The translations under genes and the position numbers were made by a program. The notes under the pieces are model-generated. The model was not told where the DNA came from and did not search any database. It saw only the letters and a program-made list of their open reading frames with translations. From CAZBRS01 sp964494475 (GTDB lineage Bacteria; Myxococcota_A; UBA9042; CAZBRS01), in the NCBI GenBank assembly GCA_964494475.1, contig CAZBRS010000011.1:41170-105169 (forward strand): a stretch of DNA of 64,000 nucleotides, in the 5' to 3' direction. Positions 17,701-25,229 of the stretch are shown here, in pieces. Each line of letters starts with the position of its first letter. The first letter of the stretch is position 1.

Positions 17701-17802
17701 CTCCGCGTGCGCGTCGGAGGCGTCGGTCTCGCTGCCGCCCCCGCCGCAGCCGGCCAGCGCGAGCAGCACGATGCCAAGGAGGATCGGGCGCGCGGTCGCC
17801 AT
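14791..17802 (-). CDS. Giant Cys-rich CDDGNPCT-repeat lipoprotein
   Basis: A 1003-residue lipoprotein (lipobox VLLALAGCGG, AGGAGGG before the ATG). An Asp/Glu/Ala/Thr-rich linker (about 20-80) leads to some 14 imperfect repeats of CDDGNPCTxxxxC, each ~40-70 residues with spaced cysteines that should form disulfides. The acidic DDxN loops look able to bind calcium (inference). The C-terminal ~130 residues after CTNHQDDDLDGKTDC are non-repetitive and resemble a beta-sandwich of the pre-peptidase type (YSFTAACDAKITLML). It is predicted to be cell-surface and adhesive or structural. It sits between a Cys-containing lipoprotein and the BamD-like gene, 19 bp and 1 bp away. Confidence 0.85.
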   Translation of the reverse strand: MATARPILLGIVLLALAGCGGGGSETDASDAHAEGVEVQPADTHEASEATPDAPDSADARPDDAEQAEVPPDIEDTTPEADVTGVPCTTDAPCRAALGHADDVCGKAWCDPERGVCDFDFAPDITPCGEAPDSCHSAPRCVNGTCRADLARPRLCDDGNPCTTDDCHDGGCVHAPVAAYCDDHDPCTVQDRCLAGVCLGNPKPGCACLADLDCAPFDDDDPCTGELACLEGTCRLKPGSLPACDTWPAPPCQAWVCNGGSGDCVLAGRPDDQPCDDGNPCTLDEACFFGECYGVNLCTCAADADCAPYDDGDACNGALACRDGACEVAPGSVVLCGDPAGLPCTRRSCDPTSGQCVTTPAHDDAPCLDLDACTTGEVCAAGQCGGGESRACDDLNPCTADFCASDLGCLHQNLDAACDDGNPCTKGEYCQAGMCLTADASVCNDHNACTDDLCDAGGGCQFVNNEQPCDDGNPCSGPDVCAAGACRGGGDVCGACDDDLDCDAFDDADLCNGLLRCLEGLCKVDPATVVQCPTDADTACLTNRCDPTTAQCALLPANEGKPCDDASACTDGDVCTLGACGGVAHDCDDLNPCTADTCDATGACVQTPNALPCDDGNPCTGGDTCAAAACQPGALALCGQTCATDTDCSAVDDGNPCTGLVRCLAGACAFDPASVVVCPTADDSACRKSTCQPATGVCELQALPDGAACNDQNPCTAPDTCTAGFCSGPGLDCDDANGCTADSCSIFYGCVHFHHQKPCEDGNACTVGDRCADGACRSGGAADCDDASVCTVDACDPSLGCTHDDLTAEWCSDGLDCTSDRCDAVLGCVHEVICAEFCTNHQDDDLDGKTDCNDPDCLEEPACTGEGECVPVGPLACESSVQGDLADASAPSKMFAYAACTFQDYPGPELTYSFTAACDAKITLMLDETAAGAVPLLDLFVLEDEDGVCAAVNCAASAKMQNLAGKGQATLLFNAEALKPYYVVVDGRNGDVGTFNLLVSCECL

Positions 17803-17821
17803 GCGGGGACCCTCCTGTCGA

Positions 17822-19705
17822 TCAATCAAGGGGAGCGAGGATGACCTCGGATCCGTACACGGGCTCGAGGCGACCCGCGGCTACCCGGAAACCTCCCGAG
17901 ACCAGCCACGCGTCGGGCAGGAAGGCGTTCGTGAAGCGCGTGACCGTGGCGCCCAGGCGGGCCTTGTTCAGCTCGAACGCCATGGCCAGGCGCGGCGCCC
18001 CGGCCTGCTCGCGCAGCACGAGCACGCTGGTCGTGGCCTTGCCGTCGGGGCCGAGGCCCCCGACCACCAGCGCGAAGGGGCCGCGCTCGTCGGCGCCCGT
18101 GACGACCGTGTGGAACACGCGCTGCAGCAGCTTCTGACCGCCTGCGGGCAGATCCTGCACCGCGACGGGGCGCGGCGTGATGGTCTGGCCGATGACGTCG
18201 ACGTCGAAGCGATAGGCGCCGAGGTCGGGGGCCTCGAGGCCGAGCGTTCCGGGGCGGAACCGCGCGCCACCGAGCGTGAACCACAGCTCGTCGCTGAGCC
18301 GCACGGGCTCGAGGCCGAACGCGTGCTGAACGAGGTCGGCGGCGGAGTCGGCCGGGGCCTTCAGCGCCACCGGCTTGATGCTGTAGTTGCCCTGGGCGCT
18401 CTTCTCGACCAGCATGAGGTCGGCCAGGGTCGTGTTGGTGTCGGGAGAGTTGCCGCCGAGCACCAGGAAGCGATCGCAGGAGAACGGGATGGCCCCCGAG
18501 GCCTCGAGGCAGACCCCGGCGTGCCCGAGGCGCGGTCCGTTCAGGACCCCGTCGTAGGCGGCGCAGCTGACCTCGGGGAAGCTGGCGTACGAGCAGAGCA
18601 GGCCGTTGCGCGAGAGCGAGGGCGCGCCTCCCTCGAGGCCGACCCCGCCGAAGAGCGCGGCCACGCCGTCGTTCAGGCGCCAGACCACGGGCATGGCCAC
18701 CGCGCGCTCGAGCGGGCTCGCGTAGCTGGTCCCCTTGGCGAAGTCGAACACCTGCACGGACCGCTGGAAGCCGCAGGAGGGCACGCCGTCGGCGCACAGG
18801 GAGAACTCGAGGCCCTTGTTCTTGACCGTCGTGCCGAGCGACGACAGGCCGCCGACGACCGCCCAGGCGTCCTTTCGCAGCCGCACGACTCCGCCGAAGG
18901 CCGAAGGCAGGAAGCCGGCTTCGAGGGGCGCGTCGAACAGCCCGAGGGAGCCGTCGTAGCTCTCGATGGGGGCCGAGGGGCCCTCGAGCCGGTCGGACTC
19001 GCCGCTGCCGAGGCCACCGACCAGGCCGACGCCGCCGTCGGAGAGCTCGGCGCCGACCGCGAAGCCTCGCGCTACGGCGTTGTTCAACGGGAAGGCGTCG
19101 GAGAAGACGCAGTAGCGCTCGGTGCCGTCGTCGTCGCACACGGCCTTGGGGTGCAGCGGCGAGCAGTCGGCGTCCGACGTGCAGAACACGCGGCAACGGC
19201 CCGACGCGGCGCTGCAGGTCGCGTCGGCCAGGTCGGCGAAGTAGGTGCCGCACTTGCTGGCGGCCACCTCGCAGGGCGCGTTGTTCAGTTGCCCGAGGTT
19301 CGAGAACGAGGGGTCGGCCAGCAGCGACGCCCCGCCCACCGTCAGGAGCGCCAGGTAGTAGCGCCCCTGCTGGGATTCGTCCTCTTCGACCCGGACGTTG
19401 CCGCGCACGCCCACGTACGCGAGGTCGGTGCACTCGGCGTCGCTGTAACCGCGGAAGACCACGTAGTAGTCGACGGCGGGCTCGATCCCCGACACGCGGA
19501 AGCCGTCGTTCTGGTACGTGCGGCACGCGTACTCGAGCGTGGGCTCGGCGGCGTCGTTGGCGGGCGTGCCCTGGAAGACCTGCAGCGAGAAGTGCGACAT
19601 GTCGGCGTAGTAGCCGCCGACGGCCAGCGTGATCGTGCCGGGTCGGTCGTCGGCGCACGAGGCCAGAGAGAGGGTCAGCAGCGCGATGAAGCTCGCGGTT
19701 CGCAT
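17822..19705 (-). CDS. Large lipoprotein, possibly kelch/beta-propeller
   Basis: A 627-residue protein starting after GGGAGGTGACCC with a lipobox-like end to the signal (LTLSLASCAD). The first ~120 residues look like an Ig-like domain. A short Cys-rich insert follows (CTSDADCSPLHPKAVC). The remainder has recurring hydrophobic-Gly-Gly motifs at blade-like spacing (AVVGGLSSLG, ALFGGVGLEGG, FLVLGGNSPD, LVVGGLGPDG, WLVSGGFRV), suggesting kelch-type beta-propeller blades. Ligand and role are unknown. It is probably co-transcribed with the PEGA gene (11 bp upstream) and the Cys-repeat gene (19 bp downstream). Confidence 0.72.
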   Translation of the reverse strand: MRTASFIALLTLSLASCADDRPGTITLAVGGYYADMSHFSLQVFQGTPANDAAEPTLEYACRTYQNDGFRVSGIEPAVDYYVVFRGYSDAECTDLAYVGVRGNVRVEEDESQQGRYYLALLTVGGASLLADPSFSNLGQLNNAPCEVAASKCGTYFADLADATCSAASGRCRVFCTSDADCSPLHPKAVCDDDGTERYCVFSDAFPLNNAVARGFAVGAELSDGGVGLVGGLGSGESDRLEGPSAPIESYDGSLGLFDAPLEAGFLPSAFGGVVRLRKDAWAVVGGLSSLGTTVKNKGLEFSLCADGVPSCGFQRSVQVFDFAKGTSYASPLERAVAMPVVWRLNDGVAALFGGVGLEGGAPSLSRNGLLCSYASFPEVSCAAYDGVLNGPRLGHAGVCLEASGAIPFSCDRFLVLGGNSPDTNTTLADLMLVEKSAQGNYSIKPVALKAPADSAADLVQHAFGLEPVRLSDELWFTLGGARFRPGTLGLEAPDLGAYRFDVDVIGQTITPRPVAVQDLPAGGQKLLQRVFHTVVTGADERGPFALVVGGLGPDGKATTSVLVLREQAGAPRLAMAFELNKARLGATVTRFTNAFLPDAWLVSGGFRVAAGRLEPVYGSEVILAPLD

Positions 19706-19716
19706 GGGTCACCTCC

Positions 19717-20616
19717 CTACGGCTTCAACAGGACGTCGTCCTGGAACGTGACCGGATGGATCACGAGATCCATCGAGCCGGTCGGCGCCGAGCCGGGACG
19801 GGTCAGGTAATAGACGGTCGGGATGACGATGGCGGCCGTGCCGGCCCCGATGGCCGTCCAGAACCACCACTCCTCGTACAGGGGGACCCCCGTCGTCGCG
19901 ACCGGCGGCGGCACCACGGGCATGGCCGCCTCCACGGGTTCGATCGTCAGCGCCACGCGCTCCGTGGCGCCGGCCGCGAGCTTCACCTCGCGCAGGCCGT
20001 CCTTGTGGCCCTCTTTGCGGGCCACCACCGTGTACGTGCCCGGGGGCAGCGTGGTCTCGACCGGAGCCTGGCCGATGAGGCGCGTGTTCACGAACACGTT
20101 GGCGCCCGCGGGCTGGACGGCCACCGCGAGCGTGGCGTCGCGCGGCTTGGGGGGAGGTCCGAAGACCCCGGCCACCACCTTGCCGCCCAGGCCGCCGACC
20201 TTCTTGTCGGGAGCCGGCTCTGCCGCCAGGGCCTTGCTCTCGGTGCCGTCATCGGTGAACAGCGTGGCCTTGAGCGCGCCGTCGGCGCCCTGCACCTGGC
20301 GCAGCACCAGATCGGCGCCGTACTTCAGGGCGAAGCCCGCGACGCAAGCGCTGTCCATCTCGAGGCACTCGATCTCCATCATGACCTCGGCCGGGTCCTC
20401 CTTGGGAGCGGGCAGGACCTCGACCGCGTCGACGTAGGGCGCGAGCTGTGCCCGCACTCCGGCCTCCAGCGCCGCCTTGTCGGCGTCGTCGGTGGACGCG
20501 TCGACGGGCAGGATCAGGAGCTTCTTCGGCGTCACCTTGGCCGGTGTCGTCGCCGGAGCCTGGGCCAGCGCGAGGACGGGGAGGAACAGGACGATCAGGA
20601 TAGGGAGTCGTCTCAT
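19717..20616 (-). CDS. PEGA-domain envelope protein
   Basis: A 299-residue protein with a cleavable signal peptide (LFLPVLALAQA). The first ~130 residues look like the N-terminal domain of TolB-like/FlgT-like proteins (KKLLILPVDASTDDADKAAL, then GADLVLRQVQG). A PEGA domain follows at about 155-220 (VAVQPAGANVFVNTRLIGQ to YTVVARKEGHKDG), then a transmembrane stretch (WFWTAIGAGTAAIVIPTVYY, about 243-263). PEGA domains are found on bacterial surface proteins. It is the first gene after an internal promoter and leads the downstream lipoprotein genes. Confidence 0.82.
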   Translation of the reverse strand: MRRLPILIVLFLPVLALAQAPATTPAKVTPKKLLILPVDASTDDADKAALEAGVRAQLAPYVDAVEVLPAPKEDPAEVMMEIECLEMDSACVAGFALKYGADLVLRQVQGADGALKATLFTDDGTESKALAAEPAPDKKVGGLGGKVVAGVFGPPPKPRDATLAVAVQPAGANVFVNTRLIGQAPVETTLPPGTYTVVARKEGHKDGLREVKLAAGATERVALTIEPVEAAMPVVPPPVATTGVPLYEEWWFWTAIGAGTAAIVIPTVYYLTRPGSAPTGSMDLVIHPVTFQDDVLLKP

Positions 20617-20657
20617 GGACTGGATCCCATTCGATTGCCGTGCAAAGCCGAAAGAGG

Positions 20658-20686
20658 ATGCTAATCGAACGAAGGGGGCGTGTCAA
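20658..20686 (-). promoter_or_regulatory. Sigma70-type promoter for the PEGA-to-methyltransferase operon
   Basis: On the minus strand a full TTGACA (20681-20686) is 17 bp from TAGCAT (20658-20663). The first gene starts at 20616, leaving a ~35-base leader. The -35 begins inside the T-tract of the terminator that ends the metalloprotease gene, so termination and re-initiation are packed into 45 bp. Confidence 0.65.
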
Positions 20687-20701
20687 AGGCCGAGGACGGC
20701 C
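20685..20701 (-). terminator. Rho-independent-like terminator after metalloprotease gene
   Basis: A perfect GGCCG-TCCT-CGGCC stem-loop (20688-20701), nine bases after the metalloprotease stop codon, followed by TTT. It is short, but its position at the gene end and directly ahead of the next promoter supports it. Confidence 0.55.
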
Positions 20702-20709
20702 CCGAGGTG

Positions 20710-23700
20710 CTACTGGTAGATGATCGAGTAGGCGTCTTCGAACTCGTACGCCTGGTTCATGCCGCGCATGAGCTCGAGCTTGCCCATGATGAAGGCCAGC
20801 AGCGAGTCGGGCTTCTCGATGTCCTTCTGCAGCTCTTCGATGCTCGGGATGAGCGCGAACGCCGCCTTGGCCAGCTTCACCAGGTAGTAGGCCGAATACA
20901 CGTTGTCGTCGGCGCCCGCGGGCTTGTAGGCCACGTAGATGCGGCCCGACAGCGGGTTCTGGAACTCGATCACCTCGGTGCCCGCCGGGATGGTGAGGGC
21001 CGCGGCTTCGTCCTTGAGGAAGACGCGCGTGGTGTCGAGGAAGCTCTTGTCGTACGTGCGCGTCAGGAAGCTCATGCCGTAGTAGGCCGCCAGCATGGGG
21101 ATGCGGTACTTGGTGGTCGGGAAGTAGTAGTCCTCGACCTGCTCGGGGTTCAGCGGGAGGGCGTCGCTCGGGTTCTCCATGAAGCCGGGCACCTCGATCA
21201 TCCAGCGCGGGATGACGTAGCGGGTGTCCTCGACCTCGTTGTCGGCCACGTACGTGCCGCCCGGCCCCAGGAGCTCGGCGGGCTTCTTCGTGACCTGCCA
21301 GCCGTAGCCGCCGATGTTGCCGTTCACCAGGCTGCCGAGCAGCTGGAACATCTCGTCGGGGAAGACGGTGTGGAAGTTCACGAGGTAGCGCGTCGTGTCG
21401 GCGGCCTCGTCGACGTTCATGAGGTCGGTCTCGGGATCGGTCAGGGTCTCGAGGGCCGCCAGGCGCTCGTAGATGGCGCCGGCCGAGATCGGGTAACTGT
21501 CGTTGCCGCCCGACGCCCAGTCGTTGTACATGGCGCGGGAGTGCTGGTCCTGGTACAGGCGGAAGAAGTTCGTGAACTCGCCCTGCTTCGTGTAGATGAT
21601 CGGCTCGTAGATGCTCTCTTCGAGGCCCTCGGCGTTCAGCACCTTGCGCTCGCCGTACGTGCCGGGCGCGGGGCGGCCGAGCTGCATGGCCAGCATGTTG
21701 GCCGAGTAGACCGCGGTCATGGTGCCGGCCAGGCCGCCGTTGATGTCCTGGTCCCAGGGCACGCCGAACTTCTTCTCCCACCAGTCGCCCGCGTTGTAGC
21801 GCGCGTAGTCGAGCGCCCAGTACTGGAACATGCGCTTGGCCATGCCGAAGTTGCGCTGCACGCCGTAGTAGTAGTTCTCGGGCCAGAACATCACGTTGTC
21901 CTGCCACGTCCCGCCGAAGATCCAGTACTCCTCGGTGGCCTCGAGGACATTGAAGACCACCTCGAAGGGGTCGGGGCCGTCGTCCCAGCGGTCGCACCAG
22001 GGATAGCTGCCGGCCATCTCGTCGGAGCAGAAGCGGAAGGGCACCTCGACCTTGCCGCTGCCCGCCAGGTCTTCCTCGGCCACGTCGCGACGGTCGGCCA
22101 GGGCGGCGAGGTCGCCGAACAGGTTCGGGATCTGGCTGTAGTGGACGCGGTAGAAGATCTTCTCGAGCTCGTCGGTGACGGGCCGGATCACGTCGAAGGC
22201 CGCGGAGTCGCCCTTGGGGCTCTCGAGGTAGGGAGCGAACGGGGCGACGTTGGGGGTCTGGTTGAAGACCTCGAGCACGCGGCCGTAGCCGTACTTGATG
22301 GCGGCGCGATCGTAGGAGCCGAGGCCCGGGAAGCCGAACGTCGCCTTCTGGCCGTAGTCCATGATCGACGAGTACTGCAGGCTGCGGACGTCGCCGCTGA
22401 TCTGCTCGCGGGTCTCTTCGTCCCACAGGTTCTTCGAGGCCCACTTGCCCGTGCCGGCGTCCTTGGTGACCTTCAGGTCCCAGTAGCCCGGCTGGTAGTT
22501 GAGGGCGTCGCTCGAGGCCGCGAAGTTGTGGCGGAGGCCCAGCGTGTGGCCCACCTCGTGCAGCGAGACGCTGTAATAGATGCGGCCCAGCAGGTCCTGC
22601 ACCATCTTGTCGCGCAGGTCGCCCAGCAGCCCCTTCATGACCTTCTGCGAGTTCGAGACGCGCGGGTCCTTCGAGTCGAAGTACAGCGCGACGGGCGCGT
22701 AGTGGTCGAGGTTGTAGTCGTAGGTGTTCAGATCCTCGGCGTCGATGAGCGCCTCGGTGATCTGCAGGCGTAGCTTGGCCGCGGTGCAGTCGTTGCGCCA
22801 GTAGGTGCCGCTGACGCCGTCGCCCTGGTTGACCTTCACGCACGTCCATCCGGCGTCGTTCTGCTGGTTCTCGAGGGCGGCCGGGCACGTGCCCTTCAGC
22901 TTGTCGAACGCGACGAAGTCGAAGACGAGGTCGGCGCCGTCGTCGATCTCGGTCTTCACGGCGGCGCACAGTTGCTGGTTCAGCTCGTCGGCCCACTCGC
23001 GCGCGAGCGGGATGTAGGCGTTGTCGACGTAGTCGGAGAGGTAGAGGCACGGCTCGGACATCTTGCGGTAATAGGCCTGGCGCTCGGCGGCGCCGTTGTG
23101 GTTGGCCCACTTGTAGAGCGCGAAGCGCTCTTTCTGCTGGGGCGAGAGGGCGCGGTTGCCCTGGTCGCTCCAGTCACGGAAGATGGCCCGGAACTCCGGC
23201 GTGAGGAACAACTCCTCGATGTCGGGGGCGGCGTCGTGCAACCGCTTCATGCGGCCTTCGGCGAAGGACGCGTCGGTCTTCGGGATGGCGCGGCCGGCGA
23301 CCAGCGCATCGTGCACGTGCGGCTTGACCACGCCGCGCGCGAACTCGGCGGCGCGAGAGGTGGGCACGTTGAACGTGGGCGCGCCCACGGGCACCACGTT
23401 GGCGCGGACCGCCTCGATGGTCTCGGTGGCCTGCACGATGTCGCGGTAGTCCTTGGCGCCCGCGAGCACCAGCACGCGGTCGACCAGGCGGTTGGCGCCC
23501 TCGCGCATGGCGGCGGTGTAGTTGTAGGCGTTGGCGTTGATGATCTCGCCCGTCAGGGGGTCGGGCGAGGGGGGGCCGTAGCCGTAGAGGCCCGCCTGGG
23601 TCGGCTGGTTCACCGAGAACAGGAAGCTGTAGCGCAGATCGCCGTTGCGCTTGGGCTTGTCGGGGTCGAGGCAGAACTCGCCCTCACTGGTGCCGTCGCC

Positions 23701-25212
23701 GGCGTAGTGGGCCACGTACTGGGCCTCGGGCTTGCCGTTGTCGGCCGCCCACTGCTTGGCGGCCGTGGCGGTGGCGGCCGTGTTCTCGCAGAGGATGAAC
23801 ATGTCGTGGTCGGGGGCCTTGTTCTTGCGGAAGGCGACGACCTCGTCGAAGGGCTTGCTCCACTGCTGCGCGAGGAGCAGCGCGCCGGGCAAGAGGTCGC
23901 GCGGGTAGTCGTCGGACAGGTAGTACACGACGGGCTTCGGGGTCATCTGGGCGTAGTCGAGCGAGCCGTCGGCCTTCTGGACGTACTGCTTCCAGATGCG
24001 GTGGCGGTCGATGTGGCGGATCTGGGAGTGGTAGGTGGAGCCGTACTCCGGGTCGTAGTGCATGCGCTCGGCGCGGAAGTAGCCGAAGCGCTCCATCTGG
24101 TCGTCGTCGTACTGCTCGGCCACGTAGTCGGAGGGCGCCACCTTGAGGAAGGACGTGCGCACCTTGATGCTCTCGGACGTGCACTCGTAGATGCCGCCGC
24201 TGTACCAGGGGTAGAACCAGCAGAGCGGGACGTAGGAGCCGTACGACTCGTACCACGTGAGGGGCGCGCCGAAGACGTAGTCGGACGTGAAGTCCAGGTA
24301 GCCTTCGTCGCGGACGGGCGCATCGACGGGGCCGCCGGCCTCGCCCGAGAACAGCGAGTAGAAGTGCCCGCCGGTGGCCATCATCGGGCCCGACGAGGCG
24401 GCCACGGGGTTCATGTCGTCGGCGTCGGGCGTCATGAGCCAGCCGAGCGTGAACTCGTAGTTGGCGGCCTGGTTCATGCCCCAGTCGACGCGCATGTACT
24501 CGCGCTCGTACCAGTAGCGATCGGAGCTGTTCTCGACCTTGACGTTGGACTTCTCGCCCGTGGACGCGTTGTAGTCGAAGATCACGTCGAAGTGCGACGA
24601 GATGGCGAACGCCGCCAGCGGGGCGCCGCGGTAGATGAAGCGCGGCTGGATGCAGACCGCGCCCGCCGCCTCGTCGCCGTCGACCAGGCCGCAGAGCGAC
24701 TCGGCCACGTGCGTGGTGGTGCGGCAGGTGTAGTCGGCCTCGCGCAGGATGTCGCAGCCGGCGCCCAGGCAGCCGTCGCGCTTTTCGCAGGCGACGGGAG
24801 CGCCGTCGGCCGTGAGGCACGCGCTGTCGCTGTTCGAGCACGCGATGGATTTGCCGTCGGTGCCGGCGATGGCCTTGCCCACGAAGTTGCCGTCGGCGTT
24901 GCGGTAGGGGGCGTCCTTGTCGGACGTCATGCCGGGCTGCTCGGAGTTGTGCACGAACTCGTACGTGCGGTAGAAGAACAGGGTCTTCTCCTGCACTTCG
25001 AATACGCCGCGCTCGAGCTTGCCCTGATCGCCGACGAACGTGTACGCCGACACGAACGGGGCCTGGACCACGGTCTGGCGGTAGTAGTATTCGCCGGCGA
25101 GGTCGGTCTTCTTGGTGATGTCCGCCTGCGTGCGGTCGACCTCGCCGAGCTGCTGCGCGCAACCGGCGGTGACGACCAGGGCGGCGACGAGGAGTCTGGT
25201 GGTGGTCTTCAT
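20710..25212 (-). CDS. Giant zinc metalloprotease lipoprotein (metzincin, paralogue A)
   Basis: A 1500-residue lipoprotein (lipobox LVVTAGCAQ, GGGAGG before the ATG). The zinc motif HEVGHTLGLRHNF (H885, E886, H889, H895) and the Met-turn SSIMDYG (M951) place it with metzincins, close to the DUF5117/DUF4953 zinc-dependent peptidases (inference from motif and size). The N-terminal ~600 residues are non-catalytic and shared with the next gene upstream: VDRTQAD then YYYRQTVV, and YEREYMRVDWGMN. A few Cys near residues 130-185 suggest a small disulfide domain. It is probably an outer-membrane-anchored protease. It lies 17 bp after its larger paralogue. Confidence 0.9.
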   Translation of the reverse strand: MKTTTRLLVAALVVTAGCAQQLGEVDRTQADITKKTDLAGEYYYRQTVVQAPFVSAYTFVGDQGKLERGVFEVQEKTLFFYRTYEFVHNSEQPGMTSDKDAPYRNADGNFVGKAIAGTDGKSIACSNSDSACLTADGAPVACEKRDGCLGAGCDILREADYTCRTTTHVAESLCGLVDGDEAAGAVCIQPRFIYRGAPLAAFAISSHFDVIFDYNASTGEKSNVKVENSSDRYWYEREYMRVDWGMNQAANYEFTLGWLMTPDADDMNPVAASSGPMMATGGHFYSLFSGEAGGPVDAPVRDEGYLDFTSDYVFGAPLTWYESYGSYVPLCWFYPWYSGGIYECTSESIKVRTSFLKVAPSDYVAEQYDDDQMERFGYFRAERMHYDPEYGSTYHSQIRHIDRHRIWKQYVQKADGSLDYAQMTPKPVVYYLSDDYPRDLLPGALLLAQQWSKPFDEVVAFRKNKAPDHDMFILCENTAATATAAKQWAADNGKPEAQYVAHYAGDGTSEGEFCLDPDKPKRNGDLRYSFLFSVNQPTQAGLYGYGPPSPDPLTGEIINANAYNYTAAMREGANRLVDRVLVLAGAKDYRDIVQATETIEAVRANVVPVGAPTFNVPTSRAAEFARGVVKPHVHDALVAGRAIPKTDASFAEGRMKRLHDAAPDIEELFLTPEFRAIFRDWSDQGNRALSPQQKERFALYKWANHNGAAERQAYYRKMSEPCLYLSDYVDNAYIPLAREWADELNQQLCAAVKTEIDDGADLVFDFVAFDKLKGTCPAALENQQNDAGWTCVKVNQGDGVSGTYWRNDCTAAKLRLQITEALIDAEDLNTYDYNLDHYAPVALYFDSKDPRVSNSQKVMKGLLGDLRDKMVQDLLGRIYYSVSLHEVGHTLGLRHNFAASSDALNYQPGYWDLKVTKDAGTGKWASKNLWDEETREQISGDVRSLQYSSIMDYGQKATFGFPGLGSYDRAAIKYGYGRVLEVFNQTPNVAPFAPYLESPKGDSAAFDVIRPVTDELEKIFYRVHYSQIPNLFGDLAALADRRDVAEEDLAGSGKVEVPFRFCSDEMAGSYPWCDRWDDGPDPFEVVFNVLEATEEYWIFGGTWQDNVMFWPENYYYGVQRNFGMAKRMFQYWALDYARYNAGDWWEKKFGVPWDQDINGGLAGTMTAVYSANMLAMQLGRPAPGTYGERKVLNAEGLEESIYEPIIYTKQGEFTNFFRLYQDQHSRAMYNDWASGGNDSYPISAGAIYERLAALETLTDPETDLMNVDEAADTTRYLVNFHTVFPDEMFQLLGSLVNGNIGGYGWQVTKKPAELLGPGGTYVADNEVEDTRYVIPRWMIEVPGFMENPSDALPLNPEQVEDYYFPTTKYRIPMLAAYYGMSFLTRTYDKSFLDTTRVFLKDEAAALTIPAGTEVIEFQNPLSGRIYVAYKPAGADDNVYSAYYLVKLAKAAFALIPSIEELQKDIEKPDSLLAFIMGKLELMRGMNQAYEFEDAYSIIYQ

Positions 25213-25229
25213 GGCGTCCTCCCGTCGTC

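Noticed and set aside
14791..17802. Short regularly spaced DNA repeats that could suggest a CRISPR array
   Set aside because: The repeats are the CDDGNPCT codon pattern of one intact reading frame; unit lengths vary, and no cas gene is present.
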